DNA of 64,000 nt from Qipengyuania algicida (GCF_009828025.1 NZ_WTYA01000002.1:310001-374000), one strand, 5' to 3'; numbered from the stretch's first letter, positions 52,817 to 63,115 are shown. Translations and numbers: made by a program. The notes: generated by a model from the sequence alone, not told the origin.

Positions 52817-53010
52817 GGTCTGTTTTGTCCCTGTAGTCTTGATCCCTGGACGGAAAGGGCCTGATCCTTCCTCTCCGCCGGACAAGCTGATCCCTCGTCC
52901 GTGGAACTACTTATGAGCCGCAGGGTTCAGCTTTCATGTGCAGATATGGTTAATTATCGCTGACCAGCTGCAGGGACCGTCGGTGAGACAAGGTCAAACA
53001 CACAATAAAG
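52817..53010. other. 194-nt gap between the pilin subunit start and parB stop
   Basis: No gene seen. It should hold the pilus operon promoter on the minus strand. An AT-rich run (GATAATTAACCATATC, minus strand) is present, but I see no -35 at a good distance. Confidence 0.4.
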
Positions 53011-53970
53011 CTATAAATCTCCGCCGGTTAGCCGCTGGCAAATGAGATCGAGCTGATCCAGCGTGCGATAGTTTATCGTTACCGCACCCTGATTTGGCGA
53101 GCTTCCGGTCTTGATTCTTACGGGCAGGCCAAGGAAATCTTCGAGATGGCCTTGCACTGCAGCGATGTCCGCATTGTCTGACGGACTAGGCTGATTCTCC
53201 GACGATTTCGGGGTCGATTGGCGCGGCTTTCGGGTGAGCCGCTCCATTTCGCGCACGGAAAGTTTCTGATCGACCGCTTTTCTCGCGAGCTCGACCGCAT
53301 CGTCACGTCCGACCAGCGCGCGTGCATGGCCCATGCTCAGCGCGCCTCCTTCCACCAGAGCCAGTACCGATTCAGGCAGGCCCAGCAGACGCTGGAAATT
53401 CGCCACGTGGCTGCGCGATTTATCGACCAGTTCGGCGATTTCGCTCTGGGTAAGATTTTCCTGCTCGGCGAGCCGCTGATAAGCCCGCGCCTCTTCGACG
53501 GGATTGAGATCCTCGCGCTGCAAATTCTCGATCAGCGCCAGGGTCATGACGTCACGGTCGTTGAGATCGCGGACGATCGCCGGGATTTCATGCAGCCGCG
53601 CTCTTTGTGCGGCACGCCAGCGACGTTCGCCCGCGACAAGCTGATAGCGCCCAGCCCCGCGCGGTCGAACGATAATGGGCTGGATGACCCCGCGCGCCTT
53701 GATCGAGCTGGCGAGCTCATCAAGAGCATCCTCGTCGAAATGTGTCCGGGGCTGCCCGGGAAGAGGGGAGATCGAGGCGATATCCAGTGATTTCAGACCT
53801 TTAGCATCGTCACGCTGAGGTGCTTGCGTGGTCTGCGGGTCGGTAGTGTCGTCGTTCGACATCCGCATGACCGGTTCGTCGCGCCGCACTTCACCCAACA
53901 GGGCATCGAGCCCTCGGCCGAGTTTCTTCTTCTGGCCGGAGAGCTTCTTTGTGTCGGTCGTATCGCTCAT
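53011..53970 (-). CDS. parB: Chromosome partitioning protein ParB
   Basis: Binds parS and slides as a CTP clamp. 319 aa: N-terminal tail with KKLGRGLDALLGE (ParA interaction), SISPLPGQPR, GERRWRAAQRA (CTP-binding box II), ALIENLQREDLNPVEEA, and the HTH with TQSEIAELVDKSRSHVANFQRLL. The C-terminal dimer domain is short. ATG 53970 overlaps the parA stop (ATGA). Confidence 0.95.
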   Translation of the reverse strand: MSDTTDTKKLSGQKKKLGRGLDALLGEVRRDEPVMRMSNDDTTDPQTTQAPQRDDAKGLKSLDIASISPLPGQPRTHFDEDALDELASSIKARGVIQPIIVRPRGAGRYQLVAGERRWRAAQRARLHEIPAIVRDLNDRDVMTLALIENLQREDLNPVEEARAYQRLAEQENLTQSEIAELVDKSRSHVANFQRLLGLPESVLALVEGGALSMGHARALVGRDDAVELARKAVDQKLSVREMERLTRKPRQSTPKSSENQPSPSDNADIAAVQGHLEDFLGLPVRIKTGSSPNQGAVTINYRTLDQLDLICQRLTGGDL

Positions 53971-54755
53971 GCGGCTTTCCTCTTCTCGGGCAGACGGCCG
54001 ATCAATTCGCGAGCGAGCGCAATATAGGCACGGCTGCCAGCGCATTCATGGTCGTAGATCAATGCCGGAAGTCCATGGCTGGGCGCCTCCGACAGGCGAA
54101 CATTGCGCGGGATCACCGTCTCGAACACAAGCTTTCCAAGGCAATCGCGCACGTCATCGGCGACCTGATCGGTCAATCGGTTGCGGCGATCGAACATCGT
54201 CAGGACGATGCCGATGATCCCGAGGTCCGGATTGAAGCGTTCCTGCACACGTTCGACCGTCTGCAGCAGCTGGCTCAATCCTTCCAGCGCAAAGAATTCG
54301 CACTGCAGTGGAACAAGCAATGTGTCGGCAGCGCCCAGGGCATTGAGCGTAAGCAGGCCGAGCGATGGCGGGCAGTCGATAAAGCAGATTTCCGGCTGCT
54401 TGTATGCCGGATCGGTCCGGTTCAATGCTTGCGAGAGACGCGACGTCCGGTCCTCTACCGATACCAGTTCGACCTCGGCGCCCGAGAGGTCTTGTGTCGC
54501 CGGAATGATCTGGAGATTGGGGATATCGGTATCCTGGGCCGCTTCATGGATTGCCGCATCGCCAATCAGAATATCATAGCTGGACGTTTCGCGGGATCCT
54601 GAATGGACGCCAAGTCCGGTGGATGCGTTGCCCTGCGGGTCGAGATCGATCAGCAGAGTGCGCGAGCCTGTGGCCGCCATAGCCGTGGCAATATTGATCG
54701 CCGTGGTGGTCTTGCCCACACCGCCCTTCTGATTCGCGATGGCAATGGTAATCAC
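53967..54755 (-). CDS. parA: Chromosome partitioning ATPase ParA
   Basis: Walker-type ATPase (deviant Walker A KGGVGKTTTAINIA at residues 9-22), LIDLDPQGNASTGLG and FIDCPPSLGLL. 262 aa from GTG 54755, which overlaps the rsmG stop as GTGA and has GGAG upstream; the frame is open to 54863 but that part runs through rsmG. Confidence 0.95.
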   Translation of the reverse strand: MITIAIANQKGGVGKTTTAINIATAMAATGSRTLLIDLDPQGNASTGLGVHSGSRETSSYDILIGDAAIHEAAQDTDIPNLQIIPATQDLSGAEVELVSVEDRTSRLSQALNRTDPAYKQPEICFIDCPPSLGLLTLNALGAADTLLVPLQCEFFALEGLSQLLQTVERVQERFNPDLGIIGIVLTMFDRRNRLTDQVADDVRDCLGKLVFETVIPRNVRLSEAPSHGLPALIYDHECAGSRAYIALARELIGRLPEKRKAA

Positions 54756-55381
54756 GACCTTATCTCCGCCTTGCCACTTCCTACGAGTATCCCAGCACTT
54801 GCGTCTGTTTGCGACTGTTTCACGTGGAACATTTGCTGCAATCGACGCGGTAACTCCTGCCATTCTTGCGCCGCCGACTGCCCTTTGGGCAACACCCAGA
54901 TGGTGTCGCTTGTGGAGAACCGTGCGGACAAGTCGATCAACTTGGGAAGTGGGGCAAATGCGCGCGCACTGATAACATCGGCTCTAAAGCCAGAAACCGA
55001 TTGCAGTGTCGAGCCCACCACGCGCGCTCGCACGAGACCGAGCGATTGCACCATATTCTCAAGCCAAATTATTCGCTTCTTTCGTGATTCAACCAAAGTT
55101 ACATTAAATTCGGGTCGCATGCAGGCGATCACGAGACCGGGAAATCCGGCGCCGGAGCCCAAGTCGATCCATTCGGGTTCGCTAAGCGGTACGAAATCGA
55201 GCAATTGGGCGGAGTCGGCAAAGTGGCGCTGCCAGATGTGCTCCAGGCTGGCGCTCGAAACGAGATTCTGATGTCGGTTTTCCTCAGCTAGCGCCTCGGC
55301 AAATCGATCCAGTCTCGCCATCGCCTTAAAGTCGCTGCGTTGCGCCACGAAGCGTCGCGCCTGATCTTCGTCTTCTATCAC
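54752..55381 (-). CDS. rsmG: 16S rRNA (guanine(527)-N(7))-methyltransferase
   Basis: 209 aa with the SAM motif [14 protein letters not shown] and [16 protein letters not shown] motif. GTG 55381 overlaps the mnmG stop (GTGA). The reading near the C-terminus, MFHVKQ, encodes parS-like site 1. Confidence 0.93.
   Translation of the reverse strand: MIEDEDQARRFVAQRSDFKAMARLDRFAEALAEENRHQNLVSSASLEHIWQRHFADSAQLLDFVPLSEPEWIDLGSGAGFPGLVIACMRPEFNVTLVESRKKRIIWLENMVQSLGLVRARVVGSTLQSVSGFRADVISARAFAPLPKLIDLSARFSTSDTIWVLPKGQSAAQEWQELPRRLQQMFHVKQSQTDASAGILVGSGKAEIRS
54816..54831. promoter_or_regulatory. parS-like site 1 (one mismatch)
   Basis: TGTTTCACGTGGAACA; matches the parS consensus TGTTTCACGTGAAACA except at one position. 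Inside the 3' end of rsmG. Confidence 0.8.
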
Positions 55382-57201
55382 GCCTCAGTCCGCTCAAATT
55401 TGCGGACATGGACCATGACGGCGGCGAGCGCTGCGGGTGTGACGCCGGAAACTCGGCTTGCTGCAGCCATGTTGGCAGGTCGGCTAGCGCTCAACTTTTC
55501 GATCATTTCGTTGGACAATCCGGGGACATCGCCAAAACGGAAATCATGTGGGATGCTTTGTTCTTGGCCCGCTTTCAGATCACGCAATTCACGGTCCTGC
55601 CGGGCAAGATAGGGGGCGTAGCGTATGTCTTCGACCACTTCGGACAGCAGCGGTAGATCGGCATAATCGGGGAAATGATCGACCATAGCATCGAGATCCA
55701 TCTTTCCCGCCGAAATCCATTCCTCAAGGCTGCGCTCCCCCGCATTGGTTTCACGTGAAACACACTGGGTACTCATCGTCTCGACCAGCGCCGACTTGCG
55801 AAGTTCCCGATGTTCGTACCATTGCGTCCGCTCGGATCCGACACAACCCAGCGCAATGGCTTTGGGTGTCAGGCGACTGTCGGCATTGGACGCGCGCAAA
55901 CGCAGGCGATATTCGGCGCGCGAAGTTAACATACGATACGGCTCGGTTACCCCCTGCAAGGTGAGGTCGTCGACCATCACGGCAAGATACGCTTCCGCCC
56001 GATCGAGTTGCAAAGGCGAGCGATCCAGCGCGGCGCAGGCGGCTTGTAGCCCCGCCACCAGGCCTTGCGCCGCAGCCTCTTCATAGCCGGTCGTGCCGTT
56101 GATCTGGCCGGCACAATATAACCCAGTTAGCCCCCGCATCTGGAGATCCGCCCCCAGCGAGCGCGGGTCGACATGATCGTATTCCACCGCATAACCCGGC
56201 GCGACCATCTCGACGTCGGCGAGACCATCAATGCTGCGGAGCATGGCGAGCTGCACATCGACCGGGAGCGATGTGCTGATACCGTTCGGATAGACCAGAT
56301 GGGTTGCCAGCCCCTCAGGTTCGAGGAAGATCTGGTGGCCGTCGCGGTCGCCGAAGCGATGGATCTTGTCCTCGATCGACGGGCAATATCTCGGGCCCTG
56401 CGCGTCGATGGCGCCTGAAAACAGTGGTGATCGGTCGAGTCCGCTACGCACGATGTCGTGCGTTTGCTCGTTCGTCCGCGTGATCGCACAGAACACCTGC
56501 GGATTGCCGCGGCGTTCGGTGAGCGAAGACATCGTCCAGTCCTCGCGGTCGGACGGTTGCTCCGCAAGTTGACTCCAGTCGATGCTTCGGCCGTCGAGGC
56601 GCGGCGGCGTGCCAGTCTTGAGGCGAGCCATGGCTGGGACCACTTCTCGCATCTGCTGTGCAAGCCGTAAGGAACTTGCCTCGCCCCAGCGCCCACCCTC
56701 GAGCCGCTCTTCGCCCCGGAAAAGCACGCCGCCAAGAAAAGTCCCCGTGCACAGAACAATTCGATTTGCCGAGATCAGCCGACCATCGCGCATTTCCACC
56801 CCGGTGACGGCAGAACCTGCAATCGATAGAGCAGCTGCTTCACCTTCAATGAGCGACAATCCACTCTGACGCCGAACCATCGACTGCACCGCGCGCTTGA
56901 ACAGCACACGGTCCGCCTGCACGCGCGGTCCCCATACCGCGCTGCCCTTGGAGCGGTTGAGCATCCGATAATGGATCGCTGCAGCGTCGGCAGCCTTTGC
57001 GATGATCCCATCGAACGCATCGACCTCACGGACCAGATGGCCCTTACCCAACCCACCGATAGCGGGGTTGCAGCTCATTGCACCGATGGCTGCAAGATCG
57101 AAACTGACCAAAGCGGTGCGCGCACCCATTCGCGCGGCCGCGCAAGCAGCTTCGACGCCGGCATGACCGCCGCCTATGACAAGAACATCGAAATCCGGCA
57201 T
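55378..57201 (-). CDS. mnmG: tRNA uridine-5-carboxymethylaminomethyl modification enzyme MnmG
   Basis: 607 aa from ATG 57201 (or 57213). FAD-binding [40 protein letters not shown], and the late [20 protein letters not shown] region. Works with MnmE on U34 of tRNA wobble positions. Encodes parS-like site 2 near its 3' end. Confidence 0.95.
   Translation of the reverse strand: MPDFDVLVIGGGHAGVEAACAAARMGARTALVSFDLAAIGAMSCNPAIGGLGKGHLVREVDAFDGIIAKAADAAAIHYRMLNRSKGSAVWGPRVQADRVLFKRAVQSMVRRQSGLSLIEGEAAALSIAGSAVTGVEMRDGRLISANRIVLCTGTFLGGVLFRGEERLEGGRWGEASSLRLAQQMREVVPAMARLKTGTPPRLDGRSIDWSQLAEQPSDREDWTMSSLTERRGNPQVFCAITRTNEQTHDIVRSGLDRSPLFSGAIDAQGPRYCPSIEDKIHRFGDRDGHQIFLEPEGLATHLVYPNGISTSLPVDVQLAMLRSIDGLADVEMVAPGYAVEYDHVDPRSLGADLQMRGLTGLYCAGQINGTTGYEEAAAQGLVAGLQAACAALDRSPLQLDRAEAYLAVMVDDLTLQGVTEPYRMLTSRAEYRLRLRASNADSRLTPKAIALGCVGSERTQWYEHRELRKSALVETMSTQCVSRETNAGERSLEEWISAGKMDLDAMVDHFPDYADLPLLSEVVEDIRYAPYLARQDRELRDLKAGQEQSIPHDFRFGDVPGLSNEMIEKLSASRPANMAAASRVSGVTPAALAAVMVHVRKFERTEA
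55747..55762. promoter_or_regulatory. parS-like site 2 (one mismatch)
   Basis: GGTTTCACGTGAAACA; 14-bp palindrome GTTTCACGTGAAAC is perfect. Inside mnmG. Confidence 0.85.
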
Positions 57202-57243
57202 TTGTGGCCGCATTAATACGCGCCAGCTGCACAGTCAAAAGCC

Positions 57244-57259
57244 TGTTTCACGTGAAACA
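57244..57259. promoter_or_regulatory. parS site 3 (perfect)
   Basis: TGTTTCACGTGAAACA, identical to the consensus, just after the mnmE stop in the mnmG-mnmE gap. Confidence 0.93.
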
Positions 57260-58579
57260 TCACTTTCCGATGCAAAAGCGTCCAAACAGCTGGTCAAGCA
57301 TGTCCTCTGTCGACGATTGTCCGAGCAAGCGATCGAAACACACGCGCGCCTGACGCAAGCTCTCACCGACAAGCAAACCGTCCTCGCCCTCGCAAACGCC
57401 TTGCAGCGACTCAAGCGCCTGCCCGACGAGCGTGGCCTGCCTTGCATTGAGTGCTGCGCTACCCGCCTTCGGCAACAAAAGTCTGGCGCGCTCGATCAAA
57501 TCTCTTTCCAGTTCTCGAACGCCCAAACCGGTTACGGCTGAAACTGTGTGGTCGGGAGCAGATTTGCGCACACAATCGCTCGCATCCGCCCGAGACTGAA
57601 TTTCGATAGCGTCCGCCGGTCCCTGACCCTCCGATCCGAGCCAAAGGACGATGTCCGCTGATTTCAGCTGATCCTTCGCACGGTCGATACCGATCGTCTC
57701 CACCGGATCATCGCTCTCGTCACGCAGACCGGCCGTATCGACCAGCACGAAGGGTATGCCTGAAAATGCAATCGAGCGCTCGATCGCATCGCGCGTGGTC
57801 CCGGCAACAGGAGAAACTATGGCCGCCCCATCCTGAACCAAAGCATTGAACAGGCTCGACTTCCCCGCATTGGGAGGACCGGCCAGCACAACCCGTATGC
57901 CCTCGCGCAAAATTTCGGCGCGAGGGCGTTCAAGCCACTCGCGCATATCGGCTCGAACATCCTCCAAACGCTGCCAGAATGCTGCGCTCAAATCCTGCGC
58001 ATCATCTTCGTCGGCAAAATCGAGCACCAACTCGACCTCTGCCGCCAGTTTTAGCACCGTATCGCGCCACTCGCGGGTCTTCCGGGACAATGCCCCTCCC
58101 GCCCCGGCCTGTGCTGCCAAACGCTGCATTTCGGTTTCAGCTGAAAGCAGGTCAGCAAGACCTTCGGCCTGAGCCAGATCGATGCGGCCATTGGCAAAGG
58201 CACGCCTGGTAAATTCACCCGGTTGCGCCTCCCGCAGCCCCGTCATCTGTGCCAAAGACTTGGTTACAGCAGAAACTACTGCCCTCCCCCCATGGCACTG
58301 CAGCTCCGCGCAATCCTCTCCCGTGGCGCTCGCCGGACCGGGAAAGTATAATACGAGAGCGGAATCGAGAAGATCGCCATTGCCATCCCGAAGATCGCGC
58401 AAGACAGCCCGCCGGGCCGGCGGCATCGACCCTGTCAATCGTTGCAGTGCGATCCCTGCACTGGGCCCGCTTATCCGTATGACACCGATAGCGGCAGGCG
58501 GAAGCCCGCTCGACAGCGCAAAAATTGTATCCGGAACGAAGTCGGTCGAGGATCCGTCAGTCGGACTGAGAGGGTGCAT
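57260..58579 (-). CDS. mnmE: tRNA modification GTPase MnmE
   Basis: 439 aa from ATG 58579, overlapping the DUF6489 gene by 23 nt. N-terminal TrmE domain (IFALSSGLPPAAIGVIRISG), GTPase G1 GPPNAGKSSLFN, G3 DTAGLRD and the C-terminal CIGK. Part of the mnmE, mnmG, rsmG, parA, parB line. Confidence 0.94.
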   Translation of the reverse strand: MHPLSPTDGSSTDFVPDTIFALSSGLPPAAIGVIRISGPSAGIALQRLTGSMPPARRAVLRDLRDGNGDLLDSALVLYFPGPASATGEDCAELQCHGGRAVVSAVTKSLAQMTGLREAQPGEFTRRAFANGRIDLAQAEGLADLLSAETEMQRLAAQAGAGGALSRKTREWRDTVLKLAAEVELVLDFADEDDAQDLSAAFWQRLEDVRADMREWLERPRAEILREGIRVVLAGPPNAGKSSLFNALVQDGAAIVSPVAGTTRDAIERSIAFSGIPFVLVDTAGLRDESDDPVETIGIDRAKDQLKSADIVLWLGSEGQGPADAIEIQSRADASDCVRKSAPDHTVSAVTGLGVRELERDLIERARLLLPKAGSAALNARQATLVGQALESLQGVCEGEDGLLVGESLRQARVCFDRLLGQSSTEDMLDQLFGRFCIGK

Positions 58580-58820
58580 CCTTGCCCTTTGTCCGCGCAG
58601 CAGAGGCGCCTTCCATAAAGCTCTGGAACAGCTTGAAACCCGCCTGACCCATAGGCGCGAGCTGGCGCGCATAATCCTGCAGCTTTTCGGTGTCCGACAC
58701 GCCCTGCATCGCTTTCGACATCATGTCGACGTAGACATCATTGGCCTTGCCCACATCGGGCAGCCCCATGAAGCTACGCGCCTCTTCCGGCGTACAATCA
58801 ATTTCGACATGGACCTTCAT
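58557..58820 (-). CDS. DUF6489 family small protein
   Basis: 87 aa; MKVHVEIDCTPEEARSFMGLPDV start at ATG 58820 with GGAGAAAG upstream, then MSKAMQGV and FKLFQSFM. Small helical protein, seen mainly in alphaproteobacteria near mnmE; unknown function. Translationally coupled to mnmE. Confidence 0.8.
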   Translation of the reverse strand: MKVHVEIDCTPEEARSFMGLPDVGKANDVYVDMMSKAMQGVSDTEKLQDYARQLAPMGQAGFKLFQSFMEGASAARTKGKDAPSQSD

Positions 58821-58922
58821 GGCGCTTTCTCCGTTAGGCTTAGGCAAGGTCTTACTTGGGTTTGCCACAAGCACAAGACAAGCTAGGCCACATCTTCAGC
58901 ACACCAAGGGAGTTCCCATTCC

Positions 58923-59621
58923 ATGAGCGAGACCGTGACGATAGAGACGCTGGACCACGCTGGCACCTTTTCGGCCTATGTCGCCAGACCTGCAGGCGAC
59001 CCGTGCGCCGCCATCGTCGTTATCCAGGAGATCTTCGGGGTCAACGCCGGGATCAGGCGCAAGTGCGACAAGCTCGCCGAAGACGGTTATCTCGCGGTAG
59101 CGCCAGATCTGTTCTGGCGGCTTGAACCGGGAATCGAACTCGATCCCGACGTCGAACCCGAGTTCCAGCGCGCGCTGGAATTGATGGGCAAATTCAATCA
59201 GGATGCGGGCATCCGCGACATCGAGGCGACTATCAAGTGGGCGCGCAACACCACCAACGGCAAGAAAGTCGGTGCGGTGGGATACTGCCTCGGCGGTCGA
59301 CTTGCCTATATGACCGCCGCGCGCACCGATAGCGATGCATCGGTCGGCTATTACGCGGTCGGCATTGACGGACTGCTGGGTGAGAAGCACGCCATCTCCA
59401 ATCCGCTCATGCTCCACGTCCCGACCGAAGACGGGTTCGTCGATAAAGAAACGCAGAAGAAGATGCACGAAGGGCTGGACGATCATCCCAAGGTCACCCT
59501 CCACGATTACGAAGGCATGGATCACGGTTTCGCAACCGAATTCGGCAAGCGCCGCAATGAGGCCTGTGCCGAAAAGGCCGACCAGCGCACGAGCGCCTTC
59601 TTTTCCGAGCACCTCGGCTGA
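58923..59621 (+). CDS. Dienelactone hydrolase family protein
   Basis: Alpha/beta hydrolase, 232 aa, with catalytic Cys in VGYCLGGRLAY, IVVIQEIFGVNAGIRRKCD and the His of YEGMDHGFA. Substrate unclear. Stop overlaps the next start (TGATG). Confidence 0.9.
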   Translation: MSETVTIETLDHAGTFSAYVARPAGDPCAAIVVIQEIFGVNAGIRRKCDKLAEDGYLAVAPDLFWRLEPGIELDPDVEPEFQRALELMGKFNQDAGIRDIEATIKWARNTTNGKKVGAVGYCLGGRLAYMTAARTDSDASVGYYAVGIDGLLGEKHAISNPLMLHVPTEDGFVDKETQKKMHEGLDDHPKVTLHDYEGMDHGFATEFGKRRNEACAEKADQRTSAFFSEHLG

Positions 59622-61234
59622 TGGCTGTCCCTTCCGCGCACAAACCCCCCTCGTCCCAGATTCTGATGCGGTTTGGCCTGCCGGTAATCTTACTGGCCGT
59701 AAGCGCCGCTTTGATCGCTTTGCAGTGGTATTGGGGGCTGATCGTCACCGTACCGCTGCTCCTCATTGCGGTGATCGATTTCTTCCAGGACGAACACTCG
59801 TTACGACGCAACTATCCGCTGCTCGCACGCGTGCGGTGGATAATGGAGGGCCTCCGGCCCTATCTGCGCGCCTATATTGTCGAGAGCGACCTCGACGGCC
59901 GACCCTTCAACCATGATGAACGTGCGCTGGTCTATGCCCGCGCCAAGGGAGAGCTGGATGCGCACCCCTTCGGCACCGAGCTCGACGTCTATTCGGAGGA
60001 ATATGAGTGGCTCGCCCATTCGATCGCGCCCAACAAGGATGCGCAAAATGACTGGCGCGTGCACGTCGGTACCAGCCAATGCGCGCATCCCTATGATGCT
60101 GCGCTGCTCAACATCTCGGCAATGAGCTTCGGTGCCTTGTCCGCCAACGCCATAGAGGCGCTCAACAAGGGCGCGGCGGACGGCAATTTCTATCACGACA
60201 CCGGGGAAGGCGGCTTGTCGCGCTATCACAAGTCGCACGGCGGTGATCTAGTCTGGGAAGTCGGCAGCGGCTATTTCGGATGCCGCAACAAGGATGGCAG
60301 TTTCGACCGTGCGAAATTTGCCGAAACCGCTTCGATCGAACAGGTCAAGATGGTTGAAATCAAGCTCAGCCAAGGCGCGAAGCCCGGTCATGGCGGCTTG
60401 CTGCCGGGCGGCAAGGTCACCGAGGAAATTGCCGAGGCACGCGGTGTCGAAAAGGGCGAGGATTGCCTCTCCCCGCCGGGACATTCGACATTCTCGACCC
60501 CCATCGAGCTGGTCGAATGGGCAGCAGACCTGCGTGAGGCATCCGGCGGCAAGCCGGTCGGCATAAAGCTGTGCGTCGGCAAGCCGCATGAGGTCTTTGC
60601 GGTAATGAAGGCGATGCTCGAAACCGGTATCCGGCTCGATTACATCGTCGTGGACGGCGCCGAAGGCGGCACCGGCGCGGCACCGGTCGAGCTCTCCAAC
60701 CGCGTCGGCATGCCGCTGCGCGAAGGGTTGATCCTCGTGCGCAACGCGCTCGTCGGCACCGGACTGAAAGACGAAATCAAGCTCGCCGCTTCGGGCAAGG
60801 TGCATTCCGGCGCCGGGCTGGCCACGAACATGGGGCTGGGCGCAGACTGGTGCAATGCGGCGCGCAGCTTCATGTTTTCATTGGGCTGCGTGCAATCGAT
60901 GAAATGCCACACCGACACCTGTCCGACCGGCATCGCAACCCAGGATCCCACCCGCCAGCGCGGTCTGGTGGTCGAGGACAAGGCAGAGCGTGTCACCCGC
61001 TTCCAGCGCCAGACCCTCAAAGCGTTGCGCGAGATGGTTGTCGCGATGGGTCTGGATAACCCGTGGGAAATCAAGCCGTCCCATATCAGCGAACGGCAGA
61101 ACAGCGCCCATTCCGACACGATCGACCATATCTACCGATTCCTTGAGCCCGGCCAGCTGCTTGCCGATGCGTCGAGCACGCAATACGAACGCTACTGGAA
61201 TGCAGCGAGCCCGCAGCAGTTCAGGGGGATATGA
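59621..61234 (+). CDS. FMN-binding glutamate synthase-like protein with N-terminal membrane helices
   Basis: 537 aa: two N-terminal membrane helices (about 20-55), then the GltB central/FMN barrel: ISAMSFGALSANAIEALNKGA, YHDTGEGGLSRYH, KLSQGAKPGHGGLLPGGKV, VDGAEGGTGAAPVELSNRVG and 3Fe-4S-type Cys in SLGCVQSMKCHTDTCPTGI. Lacks the amidotransferase domain, so it may not make glutamate from glutamine. Substrate unknown. Confidence 0.87.
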   Translation: MAVPSAHKPPSSQILMRFGLPVILLAVSAALIALQWYWGLIVTVPLLLIAVIDFFQDEHSLRRNYPLLARVRWIMEGLRPYLRAYIVESDLDGRPFNHDERALVYARAKGELDAHPFGTELDVYSEEYEWLAHSIAPNKDAQNDWRVHVGTSQCAHPYDAALLNISAMSFGALSANAIEALNKGAADGNFYHDTGEGGLSRYHKSHGGDLVWEVGSGYFGCRNKDGSFDRAKFAETASIEQVKMVEIKLSQGAKPGHGGLLPGGKVTEEIAEARGVEKGEDCLSPPGHSTFSTPIELVEWAADLREASGGKPVGIKLCVGKPHEVFAVMKAMLETGIRLDYIVVDGAEGGTGAAPVELSNRVGMPLREGLILVRNALVGTGLKDEIKLAASGKVHSGAGLATNMGLGADWCNAARSFMFSLGCVQSMKCHTDTCPTGIATQDPTRQRGLVVEDKAERVTRFQRQTLKALREMVVAMGLDNPWEIKPSHISERQNSAHSDTIDHIYRFLEPGQLLADASSTQYERYWNAASPQQFRGI

Positions 61235-61632
61235 TGGGTGCACAGGCAGGCCTCAAGCGCTGGCATGCGGTAATCGAAGGCGGCAGCGATCCGCAGGCTC
61301 TGGCCGAGATTATCCGTGACGACGCAGTGTTCCATTCCCCTGTCGTCCACACCCCGCAACAAGGACGCGCCATCGTGGTCGCCTATCTCGCGGCCGCAGG
61401 GAAAACGCTCGGCAACGACAGCTTCTCCTATGTCCGTGAACTGATCGACGGCGAGAACGCTATGCTAGAGTTCACCACCGAGATGGACGGTATCCACGTC
61501 AACGGCATCGACCTGATCCGCTTCGATGAAAACGGCATGATCGCCGATTTCAAGGTGATGGTGCGCCCGTTGAAAGCGGTGAACAAGGTGTGGGAAATGA
61601 TGGCCGCGCAGTTGGAGCGGCAGAAGTCTTAG
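61231..61632 (+). CDS. SnoaL/NTF2-like protein
   Basis: A 133-aa cone-fold protein of the nuclear-transport-factor-2-like superfamily: LKRWHAVIEGGSDPQALAEI, DDAVFHSPVVHTPQQG and a last strand GMIADFKVMVRP. Function unknown. ATG 61231 overlaps the previous stop (ATGA). Confidence 0.8.
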   Translation: MMGAQAGLKRWHAVIEGGSDPQALAEIIRDDAVFHSPVVHTPQQGRAIVVAYLAAAGKTLGNDSFSYVRELIDGENAMLEFTTEMDGIHVNGIDLIRFDENGMIADFKVMVRPLKAVNKVWEMMAAQLERQKS

Positions 61633-61637
61633 TAAGC

Positions 61638-61666
61638 TTGGGGGCACAAGGACCATGCGCCCCCAA
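61638..61666. terminator. Convergent hairpin between the SnoaL-like gene and rho
   Basis: TTGGGGGC pairs with GCCCCCAA around a 13-nt loop between two convergent genes. No strong T tract on either strand. Confidence 0.5.
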
Positions 61667-61675
61667 TGCTCTCGA

Positions 61676-62941
61676 TTACTGATTCATCGTCGCGAAGAAA
61701 TCTTCGTTGGTCTTTGAATCCTTCATCTTGTCGAGCAGGAATTCCATCGCGTCGATCGTGCCCATCTGCATGAGAATGCGGCGCAGCACCCACATCTTGG
61801 TGAGCTTGTCCTTCTCAACCAGCAGCTCTTCCTTGCGGGTGCCGGACTTGCCGACGTCGAGCGCGGGGAAGATGCGCTTGTCGGCAACCTTGCGGTCGAG
61901 CACGATTTCGCTGTTACCGGTGCCCTTGAACTCTTCGAAGATGACCTCGTCCATGCGGCTGCCGGTGTCGATCAGCGCAGTGGCGATGATCGAGAGTGAG
62001 CCACCCTCCTCGATGTTGCGCGCCGCGCCGAAGAAGCGCTTGGGCCGCTGGAGCGCATTGGCATCGACACCGCCGGTCAGCACCTTGCCCGAGCTGGGCA
62101 CCACGGTGTTGTAGGCGCGGCCGAGGCGGGTGATCGAATCGAGCAGGATCACCACGTCCTTCTTGTGTTCGACCAGACGCTTGGCTTTCTCGATCACCAT
62201 TTCGGCGACCTGGACGTGACGCTGCGCGGGTTCGTCGAAGGTCGAGGAAATCACTTCGCCCTTCACCGAACGCTGCATGTCGGTGACCTCCTCAGGCCGC
62301 TCGTCGACCAGAAGCACCAGCAGGAACACTTCCGGATGGTTGTCCGTGATCGCCTTGGCGATGTTCTGCAGCAGCACCGTCTTACCTGTGCGCGGCGGCG
62401 CAACGATCAGCGCGCGCTGGCCCTTGCCCTGGGGCGAAATGATATCGATCACCCGCGCCGACTTGTCCTTGACCGTCGGATCGAGCGTGTCGAGCGACAG
62501 CTTTTCTTCGGGATACAGCGGCGTCAAATTGTCGAAATTGGTCCGATGGCGGACCTGTTCGGGATCTTCGTAATTGACGCTGGTTAGCCGGGTCAGTGCG
62601 AAATAGCGCTCACCCTCGCGAGGTGCACGGATTTCGCCTTCGACGGTGTCCCCGGTGCGCAAGCCCATTTTGCGGACCTGATTGGGCGAGACGTAGATAT
62701 CATCGGGGCCGGCGAGATAGTTCGCCTCGGGCGAGCGGAGGAAGCCGAAGCCGTCCTGCAGCACCTCGATGGTGCCGATACCCATGATCTTTTCTTCGTA
62801 GTCCTCGTCTTCGGCGAGCTCACGCAGAATGCAGAACATCAGGTCCTGCCGGCGCATGGTCGAAGCGCCTTCGACGCCCAGTTCCTCGGCCATCGAGACC
62901 AGCTCTGCTGGCGGTTTCGCTTTGAGATCTTTAAGATGCAT
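61676..62941 (-). CDS. rho: Transcription termination factor Rho
   Basis: 421 aa hexameric helicase. N-terminal [17 protein letters not shown]-binding [22 protein letters not shown], Walker [25 protein letters not shown], and the Q/R-loop region [19 protein letters not shown]. The gene has an approximately 100-nt leader behind a good promoter. Confidence 0.96.
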   Translation of the reverse strand: MHLKDLKAKPPAELVSMAEELGVEGASTMRRQDLMFCILRELAEDEDYEEKIMGIGTIEVLQDGFGFLRSPEANYLAGPDDIYVSPNQVRKMGLRTGDTVEGEIRAPREGERYFALTRLTSVNYEDPEQVRHRTNFDNLTPLYPEEKLSLDTLDPTVKDKSARVIDIISPQGKGQRALIVAPPRTGKTVLLQNIAKAITDNHPEVFLLVLLVDERPEEVTDMQRSVKGEVISSTFDEPAQRHVQVAEMVIEKAKRLVEHKKDVVILLDSITRLGRAYNTVVPSSGKVLTGGVDANALQRPKRFFGAARNIEEGGSLSIIATALIDTGSRMDEVIFEEFKGTGNSEIVLDRKVADKRIFPALDVGKSGTRKEELLVEKDKLTKMWVLRRILMQMGTIDAMEFLLDKMKDSKTNEDFFATMNQ

Positions 62942-63048
62942 TTGTTTTTTATTCCAAAAGGGTAGGTTGGCCGGCAGGTCTTGTGGGCTTTGGGAAAGCA
63001 GACCCGGTCCAGACGTGATGCGGGACGAGTGCCGTTAATGAGATGCGT

Positions 63049-63077
63049 AAAATAGGATCGCTACGCGGTAGCGTCAA
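63049..63077 (-). promoter_or_regulatory. Predicted rho promoter with internal palindrome
   Basis: TTGACG (63072-63077) - 17 nt - TATTTT (63049-63054) on the minus strand. The spacer contains a perfect inverted repeat CGCTAC-GCG-GTAGCG (63059-63073) that covers most of the region RNA polymerase must read, and so may be an operator. The leader is about 100 nt. Confidence 0.6.
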
Positions 63078-63115
63078 TCGCCTTTCCGCGATTAGCCGAA
63101 AGGATCATCGCCCTG

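Noticed and set aside
54756..54863. ParA N-terminal extension upstream of GTG 54755
   Set aside because: Lies inside rsmG and lacks similarity to ParA; ParA proteins start a few residues before the Walker motif.
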